DNA of 64,000 nt from Bryoerythrophyllum caledonicum (lineage: Eukaryota > Streptophyta > Bryopsida > Pottiales > Pottiaceae), in NCBI GenBank assembly GCA_963971425.1, contig OZ020523.1, positions 12,396,867 through 12,460,866 on the forward strand. The letters run 5' to 3'. Every line of letters begins with the position of its first letter. Position 1 is the first letter of the stretch. Shown piece by piece: positions 34,001 to 46,418 of this stretch. Below the pieces are notes generated by a model. It had not been told where the DNA came from. It saw only the letters and a list, made by a program, of their open reading frames with translations, and did not search any database. Position numbers and translations under genes: made by a program.

Positions 34001-35512
34001 TCATATCTGTATATTTCTGACCCAGCAAGTCCCAAAAAACCTGGAAAAATTCTAATACTACTCCATCCGGGCCTAGTGCTTTTCCTGGTTTCATGTCAAA
34101 TAAGGCTTTCTTTAGTTCTGAGTTCGAGACTGGGACGTTGAGCGAGGCCTTCATTTCGGGAGTGAGTCTGTCTATTAGGAGCTGCAAAACTTGGCGTTCG
34201 GCTCCTAAAGATGCTGGTGAGGGGGGTCGAGCAGTGTACAGCTGCTCATAGAAACGTTTACACGTTCGTTCCAGTCCAGCCTTCGATGTTTGCGCCAGGC
34301 CGTGCTCATCCTTGAGTTCAGTGATTTGAGACGCCGATGAACGTGCCTTATGGGATGCGAAAAATTCTCGCAAGCATTTATCGCCCACCTCATGCCATTT
34401 GATCCTGCTACGGAGGCGCTGCCCTACTGCCTTCTTCTTTTCCAGGCTGTGGAGGTCATCTAGCAATGCCGAAACTTGATCCTATGAACGTTGAAGTAGG
34501 GCTCCACCTGAAGTGTTGTTACTGCTATTTCCAGGTTCCGTCTCAGGTGCGTTTCTGTCGCCCGACCTTCTTGAGCCTTGTTTTTTCCATATTTCTTGAT
34601 GTACTTGACTACCATTCGGAGTTTGCCAACAAAAGTGAGGTGATGATGATCCTGCCAGATCTTCTTCACATGTTCTTGAACTTCTGGCATCTTCAAGTGA
34701 GAGGCGTTCATCACGTATGGAGAGCGTCGTTTTTCCTGTCTCTCCAACCAGATCTCTCTTTTCACTGGGAGGTGGTCGGAGTGAGACGTATTCCCTAGGA
34801 TGCGGTAAGTGAGGTTGGATGCTGTTGGGTTGCTCCCGATGAAGGTGTATATCCTGTCGAGGCGAGCTAGTACCCGATGTCGCCCTAAACGTCGGTTGTC
34901 CCAGGAAAATCGTATTCTGTTGCTAATAGGGAATGGGTCTTCGACTTCAAATAGTGACTTAAGTTCTTCAAACAGATGTTTTTCTTCTTCGGATCTAGCA
35001 GAGTCTCGAAGGTTGGATTTGTCCGTTCCCCTTTCGACGAAATTCCAATCTCCGATGAAAACCCAGCGGCAGTCTCGGGGAAGGGTAGCCATAAGGTCCA
35101 GAGTATGCTTTGTTCGGTTGACGTGTGTGGGCAATACACATTGAGAATAGCTATATCTCCGCCCGGAGTGCCCGTAAGTCTTATCCATTGAGCATTGCCA
35201 CGCGTGGAGTGGCCATGGGAGCCAATAAGATGAGCAAGTTTGGGGGTGATCCACATACCTATCCCTCCGCTCCCTGCTCCCTCCGTCTCTTCATTGTTGT
35301 TGTACGCCGATTCCGCTTCTAGTCCCAGAAATCTTGCACCTGGCCAGAACAAGTCCGCTTAAGCATGGAATTTCCTCCCTCTAATTTTTGTTTCGTGCAC
35401 GCAGAGCACCTCCGTCATACCTAGCAGCCTCCTGAAGTAATTCCGTATTACGTCCATTTTTACAGGGTCATTTAAGCCCTGTACGTTTTGATTGATAATT
35501 GTGACTTTCATA
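31083..35512 (-). pseudogene. LINE ORF2: endonuclease, reverse transcriptase, zf-RVT
   Basis: The ATG at 35512 starts MKVTIINQNVQGLN, typical of the AP-endonuclease N-terminus. HETK, GDWNF (~35060), RLDRIY and SDHLPV follow; these are the catalytic endonuclease motifs, split by a frameshift near 35250-35100 and an in-frame stop near 35356. RT motifs are in 34466-33252: PGKALGPDGV, NWRPISLLN, KLDFTKAYD, GVRQGCPLAP. The active-site box reads YADG instead of YADD. A stop at 33252 is followed in the same frame by the C-terminal region to 31719. Past another stop comes a zf-RVT motif, CPIC...IHRFWACP (~31700), ending at 31083. The frame also changes between the endonuclease and RT (~34460). It cannot encode an active enzyme. 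Confidence 0.9.
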
Positions 35513-35738
35513 ACTGGCTGGGGGGGTTCGGGAGCACCAAGGCTGCGCTAGTGCTTTCGGGATGAGGCGGTTGTCGCATAGTTCTGGGCGCCTTACTTTT
35601 GGACTGGAGATGGACTCCTAGTTCACTGTGTCGATGGTCTAGTTGCCGCTTGCCAAGCTTGCTATGTGCGGGATTCCGTGAGGGGAGTCTAGCTTTAACC
35701 GGAGAGTACGTTAGGGGTATATCGCCGAGTCTCTGCTC

Positions 35739-37856
35739 TCAAAGCCAGTCCCTCAGTGCTGATTCGACGTGGGCAGGTATCTGTCTTTGAGTCTTCCCTG
35801 TGTGTGGTGAAGTTGCATGGCATCTTCCGGATCTATCGTCTTGCTTCAAGTGGGCGTCTATTCCTAGACTGAGTCCATCAGTGTCACAGGTTCTTCCAGT
35901 AAGGCGGGAGTCTCCCCCTGCATTCAAGTCTAGTTGACTATGAGTTTTCCAGGCTGAGTTTGTTGGCCGTGGCTCAGCCTCATTCATCTCCATATCTTCC
36001 ACCTCTATGGTCGTTTCTCGTGCTCCGAACCTTGCAATTGTGTAGGCCGCATCCGTCGTGTTTCCACTATGATGGCTGGGGAGGATCGGAGGTTTCCCAG
36101 AGGAAGCTGAAGAGTTGTTCTCCGTTAATCTCAAGTGGGTGGGTTCCTTCGAACCGCACTCCTCCTCTGTTTCCCTTCGATTCTCGGGGTCGTTGTTGAT
36201 TTCTTTGTTTCTGTCTACTTCTAATGTATCTTGTTCCTGGGCCATACGAACCATTCTCATGTGAATATCCAGGCTTCGTCTGAGTTTGCGGGCCTGTACA
36301 CTGCCTCCGTCCACGGCACTGGAGGCAAGAATAGGTGCTTCCTGTGGAGGCTCGTCCCTTGTTCGCCATTCTTGGCGAGCCGCGTTAAGTTCGTTTACTT
36401 CGGAGAATTCCATCATGTTAGGTGAGGAAGCGTAACCTCTGATCTTTTCTCTCTCTCTCCATTCCTCTACTCTGAGTCCTCGTTGCCAGATTCTGGTGGA
36501 AGGACCTGCTCCCGCTGCGCCATCCATTTTGCGTTGATTTTTCTTTTGTTGGTTCTCTAGGACCTTCTCGTCCTGTCTGATTTCTTTGCCTCTCTGTTGC
36601 AGGGTTGGTCTCAATGGCGGGGTGGACCGTGCGACGCCGACCGTCTTTGCTTTACCTCCCTCCATGCTACCGCGCTCATCCTGGCTCGAGTTTAGGGTGC
36701 TAGAGATAGACGCTGCCCTGGTTGTTGTGTCTGCTTGAAGTTGTGGAGATCACCGGGAGTTCTGAAGGGCCTTGTAGTCCTTAATCAAATGGCAAGTGGC
36801 TAGGCAGAATCGACAGCGGATGGGGAGGTTGTTGTAGTCCACTTCTACTACTGTGACTTCTCTAGATATCGGATTAGTGACATCTATTTTCACTATGAAT
36901 GGCTTCCCAGTCTGTACTACTATGCAAAATTTCTGATCAGAGGCGTAGAGGTTTCCTTTGTGTCGGCCTACCACTCTTCCCAGACATTGAGCGATGTCTT
37001 GTCCGCTACTGCGTAGCTCATCAGGGATTGCTTTCAGTGTAATCCAGACCGGAATTTGTGCTTTGGCTGGCATGCTTGATATGAACCATGCGACCCACGG
37101 CTGCATAATACATGTGTCCCACCTCGAGAGGTGAGGAGTGAGCATTAGTAGTGATTGTGTAGTTGCTTCCTCTTGCGTTGTTACCTGGAAAAATCCGTGC
37201 CGGAGGTCTCTGCCAATTTGGCACTCGCCCTTTGCTTCCTTCAAAACTGTTGTGGTCCATTTCTAGAGTTCTTCCCATCTCGACCTCCCTCCTACAAAGT
37301 ACGCTATCACCACGCTCATCTAGAAGCGCTCCATTTCCTTTTTTACTCGCTCTGCGTCTATGGTGATGGTTGCTGCTTCCTTCCTGACTAAGAAGCCAAC
37401 ACTTGTGCGAAAAAGAGAGGTTGGGAGTTTTTCACCTGGAAGCGCTCTAGTCGGGTTGAACTCCGCATGTTGTCCCAGGTGTGCAGCCGCCGCTATTAGC
37501 TCCGGTTCTATGATTTCCTGTCGCTCAAGGTCTTCCGCTTTCCTCGCATTTTTTGAAGTGGTTGCCAGAATGGGCGCGTGTGCCAATGTCGACGTGAGTA
37601 CTGCGACATAGCTCGCTGTCGTTGTGCTGTGTAGGGGATCTGAAGGGGCATCTCCTGCTGCCTATCCCTGTTCTGATGGCTGGATTGATCTTGATTTAGG
37701 GTTCGGGGAGGTCACGTTCTTGACCATCCGTGCATCCTCAGTCTCTTGTTCTTGTAGTTGAGGCGGACGCTGGTCGCTCTCTCTCCTTGTTCCACCCCTG
37801 ATCGGTGCCCTCATTCTGCCCTCCCGTGCTTGTTTTCCCGTTTGTGTACGTCGCAT
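35739..37856 (-). pseudogene. LINE ORF1: DUF4283-like nucleic-acid-binding protein
   Basis: One minus-strand frame runs from the ATG at 37856 to 35739, broken by stops at 37662, 37320 and 36750. Basic N-terminal sequence is followed by a DUF4283-like domain (WITLKAIPDELRSSGQDIAQ, LGRVVGRHKGN, FIVKIDVTNP) and a zinc knuckle reading CRFCLATCHLIKDY at ~36790. There the final Cys of the CX2CX4HX4C pattern is Tyr. The remaining ~300 codons are hydrophilic, as in plant L1 ORF1 proteins. It lies immediately upstream of ORF2. Confidence 0.8.
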
Positions 37857-38224
37857 CTTCTTGTAGCGATACGCAGGTTTGATCTGAGTTTCCGGCTATG
37901 GCACTACGATCCGCATGCACCGAAACGCGCACGAGGGTCTAGGGCTAGGGTTACAGAGTGGATCTGGTTATCTGTGCACAAACTTACATAAAAGTTCCTA
38001 GACCTAATTCTCCTCCACCTACAGCAAACCGATCTAGATCTAATGGAAACAAAACCGATCGCAAAAACAAGCTATGGATTGAGGAGTTTGTTTTACCAAA
38101 GAGGTGTCGATGTGCTGATGCGCAGTCTCTGCTGGTTAGCTGCAAGAACGCAGCCTTGTGCGAGCTCTCATCGCTCCTCGTGTTCCCATTTTGAAGTCTA
38201 TTTTACAACTTAGAATCAAAAAGC

Positions 38225-38312
38225 TTAAAATCAATTTTCTTCCCCCTTTGTGACAAATGTGATTTTGGAGTATTTTTGGAGAAAATTTGTCTTGGAATTT
38301 TAGGGGTTCAAC
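38225..38312. mobile_element. TTAA-element right-end fragment
   Basis: Ends CTTGGAATTTTAGGGGTTCA, a mutated form of the CTTGGNCCTTTAGGGGTTAA terminus. The left end is lost, possibly removed by the LINE insertion just to its left. Confidence 0.5.
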
Positions 38313-38340
38313 TTGAAACATTCTAGCACAAGAGTGTGCG

Positions 38341-38547
38341 TTAACCCCTTAAGGACCAAGTGTTCCTTTGGGAGATAATTTTTAAATTTGACTACGATTA
38401 TCTTTCAATCTGTAGAGTCAAAATTTTACCACATCATCTCATGTAAGTTTAGAAAACCCTACAATTACATTCTCAAAGTACATCTTGACAACTTTAAATC
38501 AATGGAGTAGAGATTTCTCTGAAATGCCTTGGTCTCTTAGGGATTAA
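38341..38547. mobile_element. TTAA element 4 (207 bp, compact)
   Basis: TTAA at 38341 and 38544. Ends CCCCTTAAGGACCAAG and CTTGGTCTCTTAGGGA. The interior matches the right part of the fragment at 21540-21670 (CACATCATCTCATGTAAG, ATTACATTCTCAAAG). Confidence 0.85.
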
Positions 38548-38629
38548 ACGATTGTTTGGCACCATTATATGATTTTTTTTGGATTCTAGCACACCAAACA
38601 ATGTGTTTGAATGAAGTGTTTGCCGTCTC

Positions 38630-38925
38630 CCTGAGCAAGTGGATCACTTTATTTACCTCAGGTCGAGCATTGCACCAAGCCTTAGCCTTGGGTGGATCCA
38701 TTTTTTGGGCCTTTTCATTCGGGGCTCCTAAGGCTTACTTTGGATTTTTTGCCAAATTTAGGGTTTGCATCCCCAAATTATCCTTGGAGGCCCCCCTTGT
38801 GATAAAATAGGGCCCCCTCCAACATAAAAATAGGGGTCATTTTTGTCCCTATCCTTCCCTACCCTCCCAAGGTTGAGGCTTGGTACAACGCTTGACCAGG
38901 GTCAATAATGTGATCCTTGGCAAGT
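38630..38925. mobile_element. GC-rich TIR element, diverged subfamily
   Basis: Contains the family core (GGATTTTTTGCCAAATTTAG, AAAATAGGGCCCCCTCCAAC) between CAAGCCTTAGCCTTGGGTGG and its inverted counterpart CCTCCCAAGGTTGAGGCTTG. The same subfamily is at 50129-50370. Confidence 0.65.
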
Positions 38926-39275
38926 CCCTTACCTATCACAATGATGATAGGCTAGCTTTTTAATATTTTATGTGACATTGGCCCATTTGCCCTACAAAAC
39001 AAAAAGATATGGACTTACATGAGAACATGCTATTGCCCTATATATTGCATTATCCATGCACAACATTGAAGTTTTCTTGAAAGTATGTATGGAAGAGGAA
39101 AGAGAGGATGGCAGAGGTGCCATGTAGGATGAAATTATTTTATGCAGCGAAATAGATTCTCAAAAATCTCATAGTCCTTTTTTGTTCAGTGTAGCAAATG
39201 TGCTCTTGAATCACGCTGGTATCCATTAAAGCAGCCATATTCTCTATCACTCTGACAGTGTTGGCCAATCAACCA

Positions 39276-40081
39276 TTAACCCCTAAAGGACCAAGACAAT
39301 TTCCCCTCAAAATCACTCCAAAACTGCCATTTTCAGCACATTCAACACAAAATGATACAAAATGTTTTTTCTGAGAACAAGACCATAGGATCATGTACTA
39401 GAGTTGTATGAGAGTGTGTGGTGAAAATTTTGGTAAGTTTGACTGCACGGATTGAAAGATATCGGCCTTTGAAGTGAGACATAATCTCTTTTTGAGGTCA
39501 TACTAAACACCTTCAACAAACTTCGACCACCTTCTATGGCAACTTTTTGCACTACTGACCATGAAATTTTAGGGAAAAAGATCATGTTAGGCACATGTGC
39601 ACTAAATTTTAGAAGTAGAAGAGGTGTAGAAGATGTCCTAAATAATCCTGCAATGCAACTATGTGCTGAGAATCAACAATACACTTTATATTTTGCATAT
39701 ATCATATCCTTCTTAAATTTTTGAAATTCACAAATCCGTATGGTAGATGCAAAGATCTCAATTTTCTTTTCAAGAGGAAATTTTTTCCTTTTAAATGGAC
39801 AGAAACTCAAATTTCTATTGAATTTAGAAGTTATTAAAGTTTAGTGATAGTATTTGTGATATGTCACACTAAACTGCTGCACTATTTGTATATGTAAGTG
39901 AAATAAATTGTAACTTTTGAACCGTAAGTCGGAATTCTACGAAATTTGTGTCTACGCAAAGCTAATCAAAAGTTGTCCATTCATTAAAAAATCTCAGAAA
40001 ATAATGCCTAGAATTGAGAACATGGTACCTTACCCAAACTCAAACTGTCACTCGAGGGGACTCTGGTCCTTTAGGGGTTAA
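39276..40081. mobile_element. TTAA element 5 (806 bp)
   Basis: TTAA at 39276-39279 and 40078-40081. Ends CCCCTAAAGGACCAAG and CTCTGGTCCTTTAGGGG. The left interior (CACTCCAAAACTGCCATTTT) is shared with elements 3, 7 and 8. Confidence 0.88.
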
Positions 40082-40900
40082 GCCGAGGCGCATGGCACAT
40101 GATGAAGGTCATTTGGTACAAGATGGGACAACATAGGACGCCGATTTGGCCATCAAGCACCGAGCGGGTTTCAAGAGGCAACTTGGTTTGGAAGCAGACA
40201 ATTTGGTCCCCAACAATGTTGTTATCAGGCACAAATTTACCAAATCATACTCTTCACGTCCTTGTTTTGCATCTTTGTTAACCTCGCCCGGATCTTTGCT
40301 TACCGTGGCCCTTTGCGACTGTAGCTCTTGGCTCTCGACTTTGTTTTAATTCCTGATGAAGACGGTTGTTTTCATTTCTAATGAGCATGGTTATTTAAGA
40401 CACGCTTATTTCATTAAGACGTTATTGAAAAATACGTATTAAGGAATTGACATCATGACTATTCCTTTATAAAAAATCAAGTGAATCAAATTTATATTTG
40501 AGTTGATTAATTGGTATTTTGGGTGTATACATAATAAATTATTTATTATTTAATCTCTTTCTATCTTTTTGCTAAATAATCTCCAAAAGGGTTAATAGTA
40601 TCATGTGATACCTAGGTAATACCCACAATAGAAAGCATAGACATGTGACATTTACTCTTATCACATTACATGTACTTCCACTTTTACAATTTCAGTTAAC
40701 TTTTATTTTTACAATTGTAAAGTTTTGCGTACATAATGAAGAAAAAGTATTTACTTTATATATGGAGATACGCATCCCATTGTTTACGCTACTCCTCCAA
40801 ATATATATTTCTTTTGTCTCCTCTATCTTATATTTTTGTCCTTGTATATATTTATTCTTTTGCAGATTTTGAGTGATTTTATTTGTGAACTACTATCATC

Positions 40901-41935
40901 ATGGCCGACAGGGAGCCTTTTGGAGTCCTTGATCAAGAAAAGGGGAAGGAAAAAAAAAGTGAGCATGGAGTGGACAGACAATATGATACTTTATCTTTTG
41001 AATATTTATCCTGAATGGTACTTAGAGACTGAGAGGTAGACAACTACAAAGAACCATTGTACAGTATTCACCGATAAGATGAATGTTGCATTTCCCCACG
41101 ATACCCACCGAGATTTCAAGCAGACGGGATGGAAGTTTGGTGAGATGAATAAAAAATACCTTGTAGAGAAGGACAAACAATGACAAAATGGAGCAGCGCC
41201 GTCCATGTGGAAACACTAGAAGCTCTTCAATAATTTGCTTGGCGGCACAACAAAAGCACAAGATACATGGTTTTTCCTATTCTCTTATACTGCAATCTTT
41301 CATATATTGTCGTGTTAGAAGACTTTGACTACATTTGGAGTTCTGATCTTCCTCATATATTGAATAGGTGTTCGACATGGTGTCAATCATGGCACAATCC
41401 TTGGAAGAGAAGACATTACAGAGCTCAACAATGTTAATGAAAACTCCACATGTTCTAAGCCATCCCTAGGAGTTGGGCCATCCACTCCAGCTAGACCATC
41501 CAAAGTTGCTCCACCACCCACAACTGTTGCAGGATCTATACCTAGTTCCTCTAGTGCCCAACTCTCTCCTCGTTCTCGAGTGGCTCAACAACCACATACG
41601 CCGGGACATGTCAATAAAAGCGCCGAGAAGCGGAGGAGAACTGGTTCAGCAAGTGATCAGTTGATTGCGGCCACCATTGGTAAGTTATCTGATGGAATGG
41701 TACAACTTCAACATAAGGCTCTAGAGCATGATGCACGCACGAGAGACCTGAACATACAGCTCCAAAGTGAGTTGCTTTAGAAGCATGTGCGCGTTTTAAG
41801 GACAGTTCAGAGGGAGAACAACACGCACCAATTCTCTCTCTTTAGAATGATTGCTATTGCCGTGCTCGGGAGACTTTCTGCACCACCCAAAAATACTCCA
41901 CCTCCATCTCTACCCTCCAATCCATAGCAATTCTA
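40901..41935 (+). pseudogene. Harbinger-associated Myb/SANT-like protein, degenerate
   Basis: PIF/Harbinger elements carry a second gene encoding a Myb/trihelix-like protein that helps the transposase bind DNA and enter the nucleus. Here the ATG at 40901 opens MADREPFG. After a shift in the poly-A run (~40950) the frame reads 'MEWTDNMILYLLNIYPEWYL', then past a stop 'FKQTGWKFGEMNKKYLVEKD', the tryptophan-spaced domain. After an intron-like gap (~41280-41370) the C-terminal part includes 'HVNKSAEKRRRTGSASDQLI' (a basic stretch) and a charged helix 'MVQLQHKALEHDARTRDL'. Several stops and a frameshift make it inactive. It is convergent with the transposase at 42676. Confidence 0.65.
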
Positions 41936-42675
41936 TGACAACTATTTTTTGTGGTGCTACGCTTTTGTTAAAAAAAATGAACTGGTTTAGATTTTTGTAA
42001 GATTTTTTCCATATATTTTTGCTTGAACACACGTTATCAAAGAAAACTATAGATTGTACCATAGTGAGATTTTTTTGGAAATTTGCATTTTAACTTTTTT
42101 TAAGGAATTTAATATGTTTTAGAATAATAATCAAAATGGTCAATAAGAAGGTTTTCATCACATATTGGTATGAGCTATTTCTATTGCATTTCTATATTTA
42201 TTTATTCTAGCTCCAATCCCCTGCCGTTGTAGATACAATATGCTACAGTAGATAGAGGAGTGTAGCATATTGGAAACAACTATAGAAGGAGTGGAGCTTG
42301 AAGAATTATTAGGACATGTTTTAGTTTACTGTGATCTTTTTATGAATTTGATTTATAATCCAAATGGTCAATGAGCAGGTTTAGATCCATATTATACAAA
42401 CAACCCAGCCTTCGGAATTTGTTGACAAAATGTTAATTTTATCAACCTTCTACCGCCAAATGTAGTATGAGCAAAAGAATATGATCTTTAATATCCAACT
42501 TACATCCATAAAAATTGAAAATAAATAAAAATAAATAGTTTAATTTCCACTAGGAGTTTGGGAGAATCTAAGTTTTAATGAGTAGGATTTTGAAGAACCC
42601 ACTGTATAAATAACTTCTCTATCATAGCTTCGCCTTTTGCTTTTGCTCTCTCTATCTCACGGTAAACTCATAGCC

Positions 42676-43914
42676 TCACATTCCCAAAACCTTGATAACG
42701 ATCTTAATATCATGCGGTAGCACCCCTTGGCTTCGGCAAGTTGCGTTCCTGACAAAATTATATAACCAACAATATGCCACGGTAACCCTTGCCGCTATGT
42801 CAACCCTAAAGTCAAAATTTCGGAGATATTGCCATTTGTTCTTAAGGGATCCAAACGCACTTTCAATAACGATCCTCCCTGAGTTCATAACACTATCAAA
42901 CCTCTTCTTGTCTTCATGTTTTGGTGACTTTCAATTCTTCTGCAAATATGTAGGGATTGGATAAGCTGAATTGTCAATCAAGTAAGGAGTGCAGAGTTTC
43001 CTTCCAACATCTACAACTGGCGTCTGCAGAATGGTCCGGCTCCTCAAAGCTTTGTATGTACTAGACACTTTAAATTGCCTTCCATCATGAACACCACCAA
43101 GTTGACTTGTACACACATTCCATAAAATTTTGTTTGCATCGCAAACAACTTGTAGAACAATAGAGTTGAATTTTTTTCGGTTGTAGAAGTCATTTGGTAC
43201 AATGGTGGCTCTTCTATTTGGTTGAGTTTTAAGAGGAATGTGAATTCCATCAATTGCACCGCAATTCTTAGGTAATCGTGTGATGTCCTAGAAATTGTCT
43301 ATATTGCCTTGCAATCGTTCTCGTGTGGGGATACCTATACACATACCGAACAATTTGTTCTTGTCGTAGAGAATGTTTGAAACTATGTCCATGTACTTGC
43401 AAATGGTGGAACCTCCGACATGGAAGAGATTGGCCATTCGATCTGGTTTGGCAGCATGTGCAAACCTGTAGAGTACCACTACCACAATCTTCCTAATCTT
43501 CAGTTGGGGCCTACCCGAGTTTATGACATTTGACTCCACATTAGGTCTTAAAATTTCAACCAATTGATCAAATGCACTAGGGCTCATTCTCAAGGCGTCG
43601 ATGTACCTCTTATGCTCCATTTCATCACACGCTCTTGAAATCGTAGGTTGAATGTACTTCCAAAATATTTTTTGCCTATGCTCCACCTAGAACATCTATA
43701 GAGGATAAGTCTCCCTGGTAGCTATTGATAACATCAAAGATAGATAAACATAGGAGCAACTCATAGGGTCCAAAGAGGTTGTTGCCCTGGACTTATGAGT
43801 CTTGATGTTAGACAATAGTAATGTAGGATTACCCAATGGCATTGTAGAATTGCCCAATGTTATTAACAAGGACATCCACAAAATGGCATTTGTACTGGAG
43901 AACGCAGGGTCCAT
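42676..43914 (-). pseudogene. PIF/Harbinger DDE transposase with in-frame stops
   Basis: A single frame of 413 codons runs from the ATG at 43914 to the stop at 42676, the usual length for this family. It is interrupted by stops at 43696, 43687, 43288 and 42931 and no frameshift. Motifs in order: 'RMSPSAFDQLVEILRP' and 'LYRFAHA..DRMANLFHVG' (helix-turn-helix-like N-terminal region), GAIDGIHIPL (first Asp, ~43250), GGVHDGRQF (second Asp, ~43085), LIDNSAYPIPTYL, and RIVIESAFGSLKNKWQYL (Glu, ~42860). All three catalytic residues are kept, so inactivation is recent and by point mutation. Terminal inverted repeats of this element were not located. Confidence 0.88.
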
Positions 43915-43999
43915 TGCTGCTTAAAAGTACCTACATTGAAAAATAGAATGAAGAATACTTGATAAATGCACTGAAACACCCTAATACATTATTTACGAT

Positions 44000-45470
44000 A
44001 GATACTAAAAATCAAATTAACACTATTATAAAGACAACATACCTCAGTGCACAATACGGCAATGAGAGGTCGACCTCCACAAACCTCTTCACCGCTTACG
44101 ACTAAAGAGAGTATTAATTCATCCCAAATAACTTCAACTCCACGGGTCTTGACTTTTAAATTTCGTTACAAATCTTGCATTTCGTGAAACATTTGTAAGT
44201 CTCAAGTTTTCTATTCCATCTCAAAATCCGCCCTCTAAATGAAACCTAAATCCTTCGTCTTTCAGAATCCTTAACCCTGTATTCCCATGTCATGTTTCTC
44301 CAAAACCAAGATATGTGCTGATTTCTTTCTTTGAGCTAACTTTGATGGGAAAATAATGCCTAATTTTAGTATCCAACCTTACAAAATTGAACTCATTCCA
44401 TGACCTCAACTTTGGAAAAAATTTGTACAACATCCAACGGTTGATGGAATAGATTATAGTGTTTAAAGCTACCATATATTCGAAATGAAAATTGTGTACT
44501 TTGGAAGTTGTACTACTTAATCCATCAATAAATTCTTGCAAGAATTTTTAAATTTTGAATACAAGAGGTTGACATGTGCACTAAGTTGATGGCTTCACAT
44601 TGACATATCATATGTGAAGAAAACATTTATACATGATTATTGATGATTATTTTACTTTTGTCTTTTATACATGATTGTACACGAAAATGTTCCAAACTTT
44701 TACAAATTGAAACGGAAGTTTTGTATGCAAGGAGAGAGATCAACAATCACAAAACGATGAAGAATCTTTGAAAGACAAATTTCGATGAGAATTGAAGACC
44801 AAAATCATTTTGCATGTGTATGAAATACAACATAGTATGCGGCATTGTATTCACTATATTTTAGGGTTCTTGGTGTATTTTGTGTTGTACTCCTAGCTAT
44901 TCCAGGAGTTCTATGACTAGAAATCATGATATAATTTTTGCAAGGAATTCATGTAATGTGTGCGCAAAACTGAACTTCACATTTTACAACCTAATTCCTC
45001 TTGGATTTCATGCAAAATGAGTTTCAACACCTCTTGAGTTCCATTTTGGGTGTCGTGGGCAATACAAGGTTAATCTCGGTACAAACCATACTTCAAAAAC
45101 TCTTCTTTGCTATAGGATGAAGGCAAGGTAAATAAATTTAGGCATAGTAAACTAGGCGGGGGTAAAGGAGCAGTGGTAAAGCAGCAAGAGACACTCTCCA
45201 CAACCTAATCTGGTTGCATGTGTGTGAGCGGTCCATTTTGAACATGCAGTATAGGCCTTGACCGGCGGGACCCACCACCGACCATTCTGGACCACACGAG
45301 GGTCATTCAATATTATGTGCGCAACCTTATTGAAAGACCATAGACGACACACTATGGTAGCTAGACCAAGTTGGGGGACCTCTTTATTTCATGTAGACAA
45401 ATGTCATGGGAGGGTTGGCTTCTTTTTTTTGGCTTTTATTATTTCGGGGGTCCAGAAGATATAGAAGGAT
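44000..45470. other. No gene; TTAA-element interior fragment
   Basis: About 44640-45060 matches the right half of TTAA element 7 (56570-57010): GACCAAAATCATTTTGCATG, TAGTATG.GGC, TGTGTGCGCAAAA. Remaining sequence is AT-rich with no family motif. 45140-45420 is GC-richer and unassigned. Confidence 0.55.
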
Positions 45471-45473
45471 GGT

Positions 45474-46171
45474 TTAACCTCTAAAGGACCATTTGTACCT
45501 GCGGGGTGCAAATCATTTTTTGGCAGGTTCCAAAAAATCCGTTTCTGAGGTTACCTTCTTGAAATTTTTAGTGAGAATAGAACTATGGGTTATCTTCGTA
45601 GGGATTTTTTTGAGACTAGTAAGGAAAAAGTTATGGTGCTTCAACATGAAAAGCTCGACTCTTTTGAAGGTACTATTAGAGATGATTTGTGCTACTATAG
45701 AGTTGGCAATTGCACTTTTTGAGGTAGATAGTAGTGAAGGTAAATTTTTGGCAACCTTCATTGTTTTCACTTTAAAATGCATAGAAATTAAGGATTTTTC
45801 TTGTTGTAAACACCTCCATTACTTGTGGTTATTGGCGTGTGATGACCTATCAAAAGTTAAAACATAGATTGGTTGAGTATATGCTATGTTTAATGCAAAA
45901 ATAAGCCATTATTTTGAGTCAAAGTACACTAAACTTGTCCGGGTAGAGGAGAAAAAATACAATCTTGCACTCTTCAAATGCTTATATCTTTTAATCCAAA
46001 CGGTCAAATTTTATGAAAATTTTAGAGTGCCTTTTCATAGTATTAAGCTTGAAGATCCAATGGTTGAAAATAGTAAAAAATAATTTGAATAAGTCTAATA
46101 ATACCTCATCTCAAAGTGGCAGTATTGGGGTGCTTTTGGTGAATCACAAGGCCTGGTCCGTTAGGGGTTAA
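45474..46171. mobile_element. TTAA element 6 (698 bp)
   Basis: TTAA at 45474-45477 and 46168-46171. Left end CCTCTAAAGGACCA, right end CCTGGTCCGTTAGGGG. The interior holds TTAA-family words (TTTAATCCAAACGGTCAAAT, GAAGATCCAATGGTTGAAAA). The 124-codon plus-strand frame inside is also present as a minus-strand frame and is not supported as a gene. Confidence 0.82.
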
Positions 46172-46214
46172 AGAGATCCCAAGTCGGGCCTTGGTAGCTG
46201 CCACCTTGTTCAGC

Positions 46215-46418
46215 TACACCGTTCCCTGAATAAAGTGTAGACTAGACTATTTGAAATTTCCTACACTAATTGAAAATTTACATGCAATTGTTGAGTGACA
46301 CACACTTGCTTGAGAACAAATACCCAATCAGAACTTGGCAGGCGCATGCTTTGATGGAAATTAGTGTGGGTGATCTACATCAATAATCCCTCTACACTAA
46401 TATTCAGTGTTTAGTGTA
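46215..46418. mobile_element. MITE family B, copy 2
   Basis: TACACCGTTCCCTGAATAAA and ATATTCAGTGTTTAGTGTA are the inverted ends. The interior CACACACTTGCTTGAGAACA matches the copy at 26551. Confidence 0.8.

Larger units (their letters stand above)
30941..38180 (-). mobile_element. L1-type LINE retrotransposon, nearly full length, decayed
   Basis: The element has two consecutive ORF regions on the minus strand, ORF1 (37856-35739) and ORF2 (35512-31083). A short 3' UTR (~31082-30995) and an A-rich tail (30990-30941 as T/A on the plus strand) follow. The tail motif GTGTCAAAAAAAA recurs in short LINE tails at ~25000, ~25310 and 51690. The 5' boundary near 38180 is an estimate, and I could not identify the target-site duplication. 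Confidence 0.85.

Noticed and set aside
45155-45230. tRNA gene or tRNA-derived SINE (GGAGCAGTGGTAAAGC resembles an A box)
   Set aside because: No convincing B box and no cloverleaf could be drawn.
45493-45867. 124-codon plus-strand ORF as a gene
   Set aside because: It lies within TTAA element 6, overlaps an open minus-strand frame and has no family motif.
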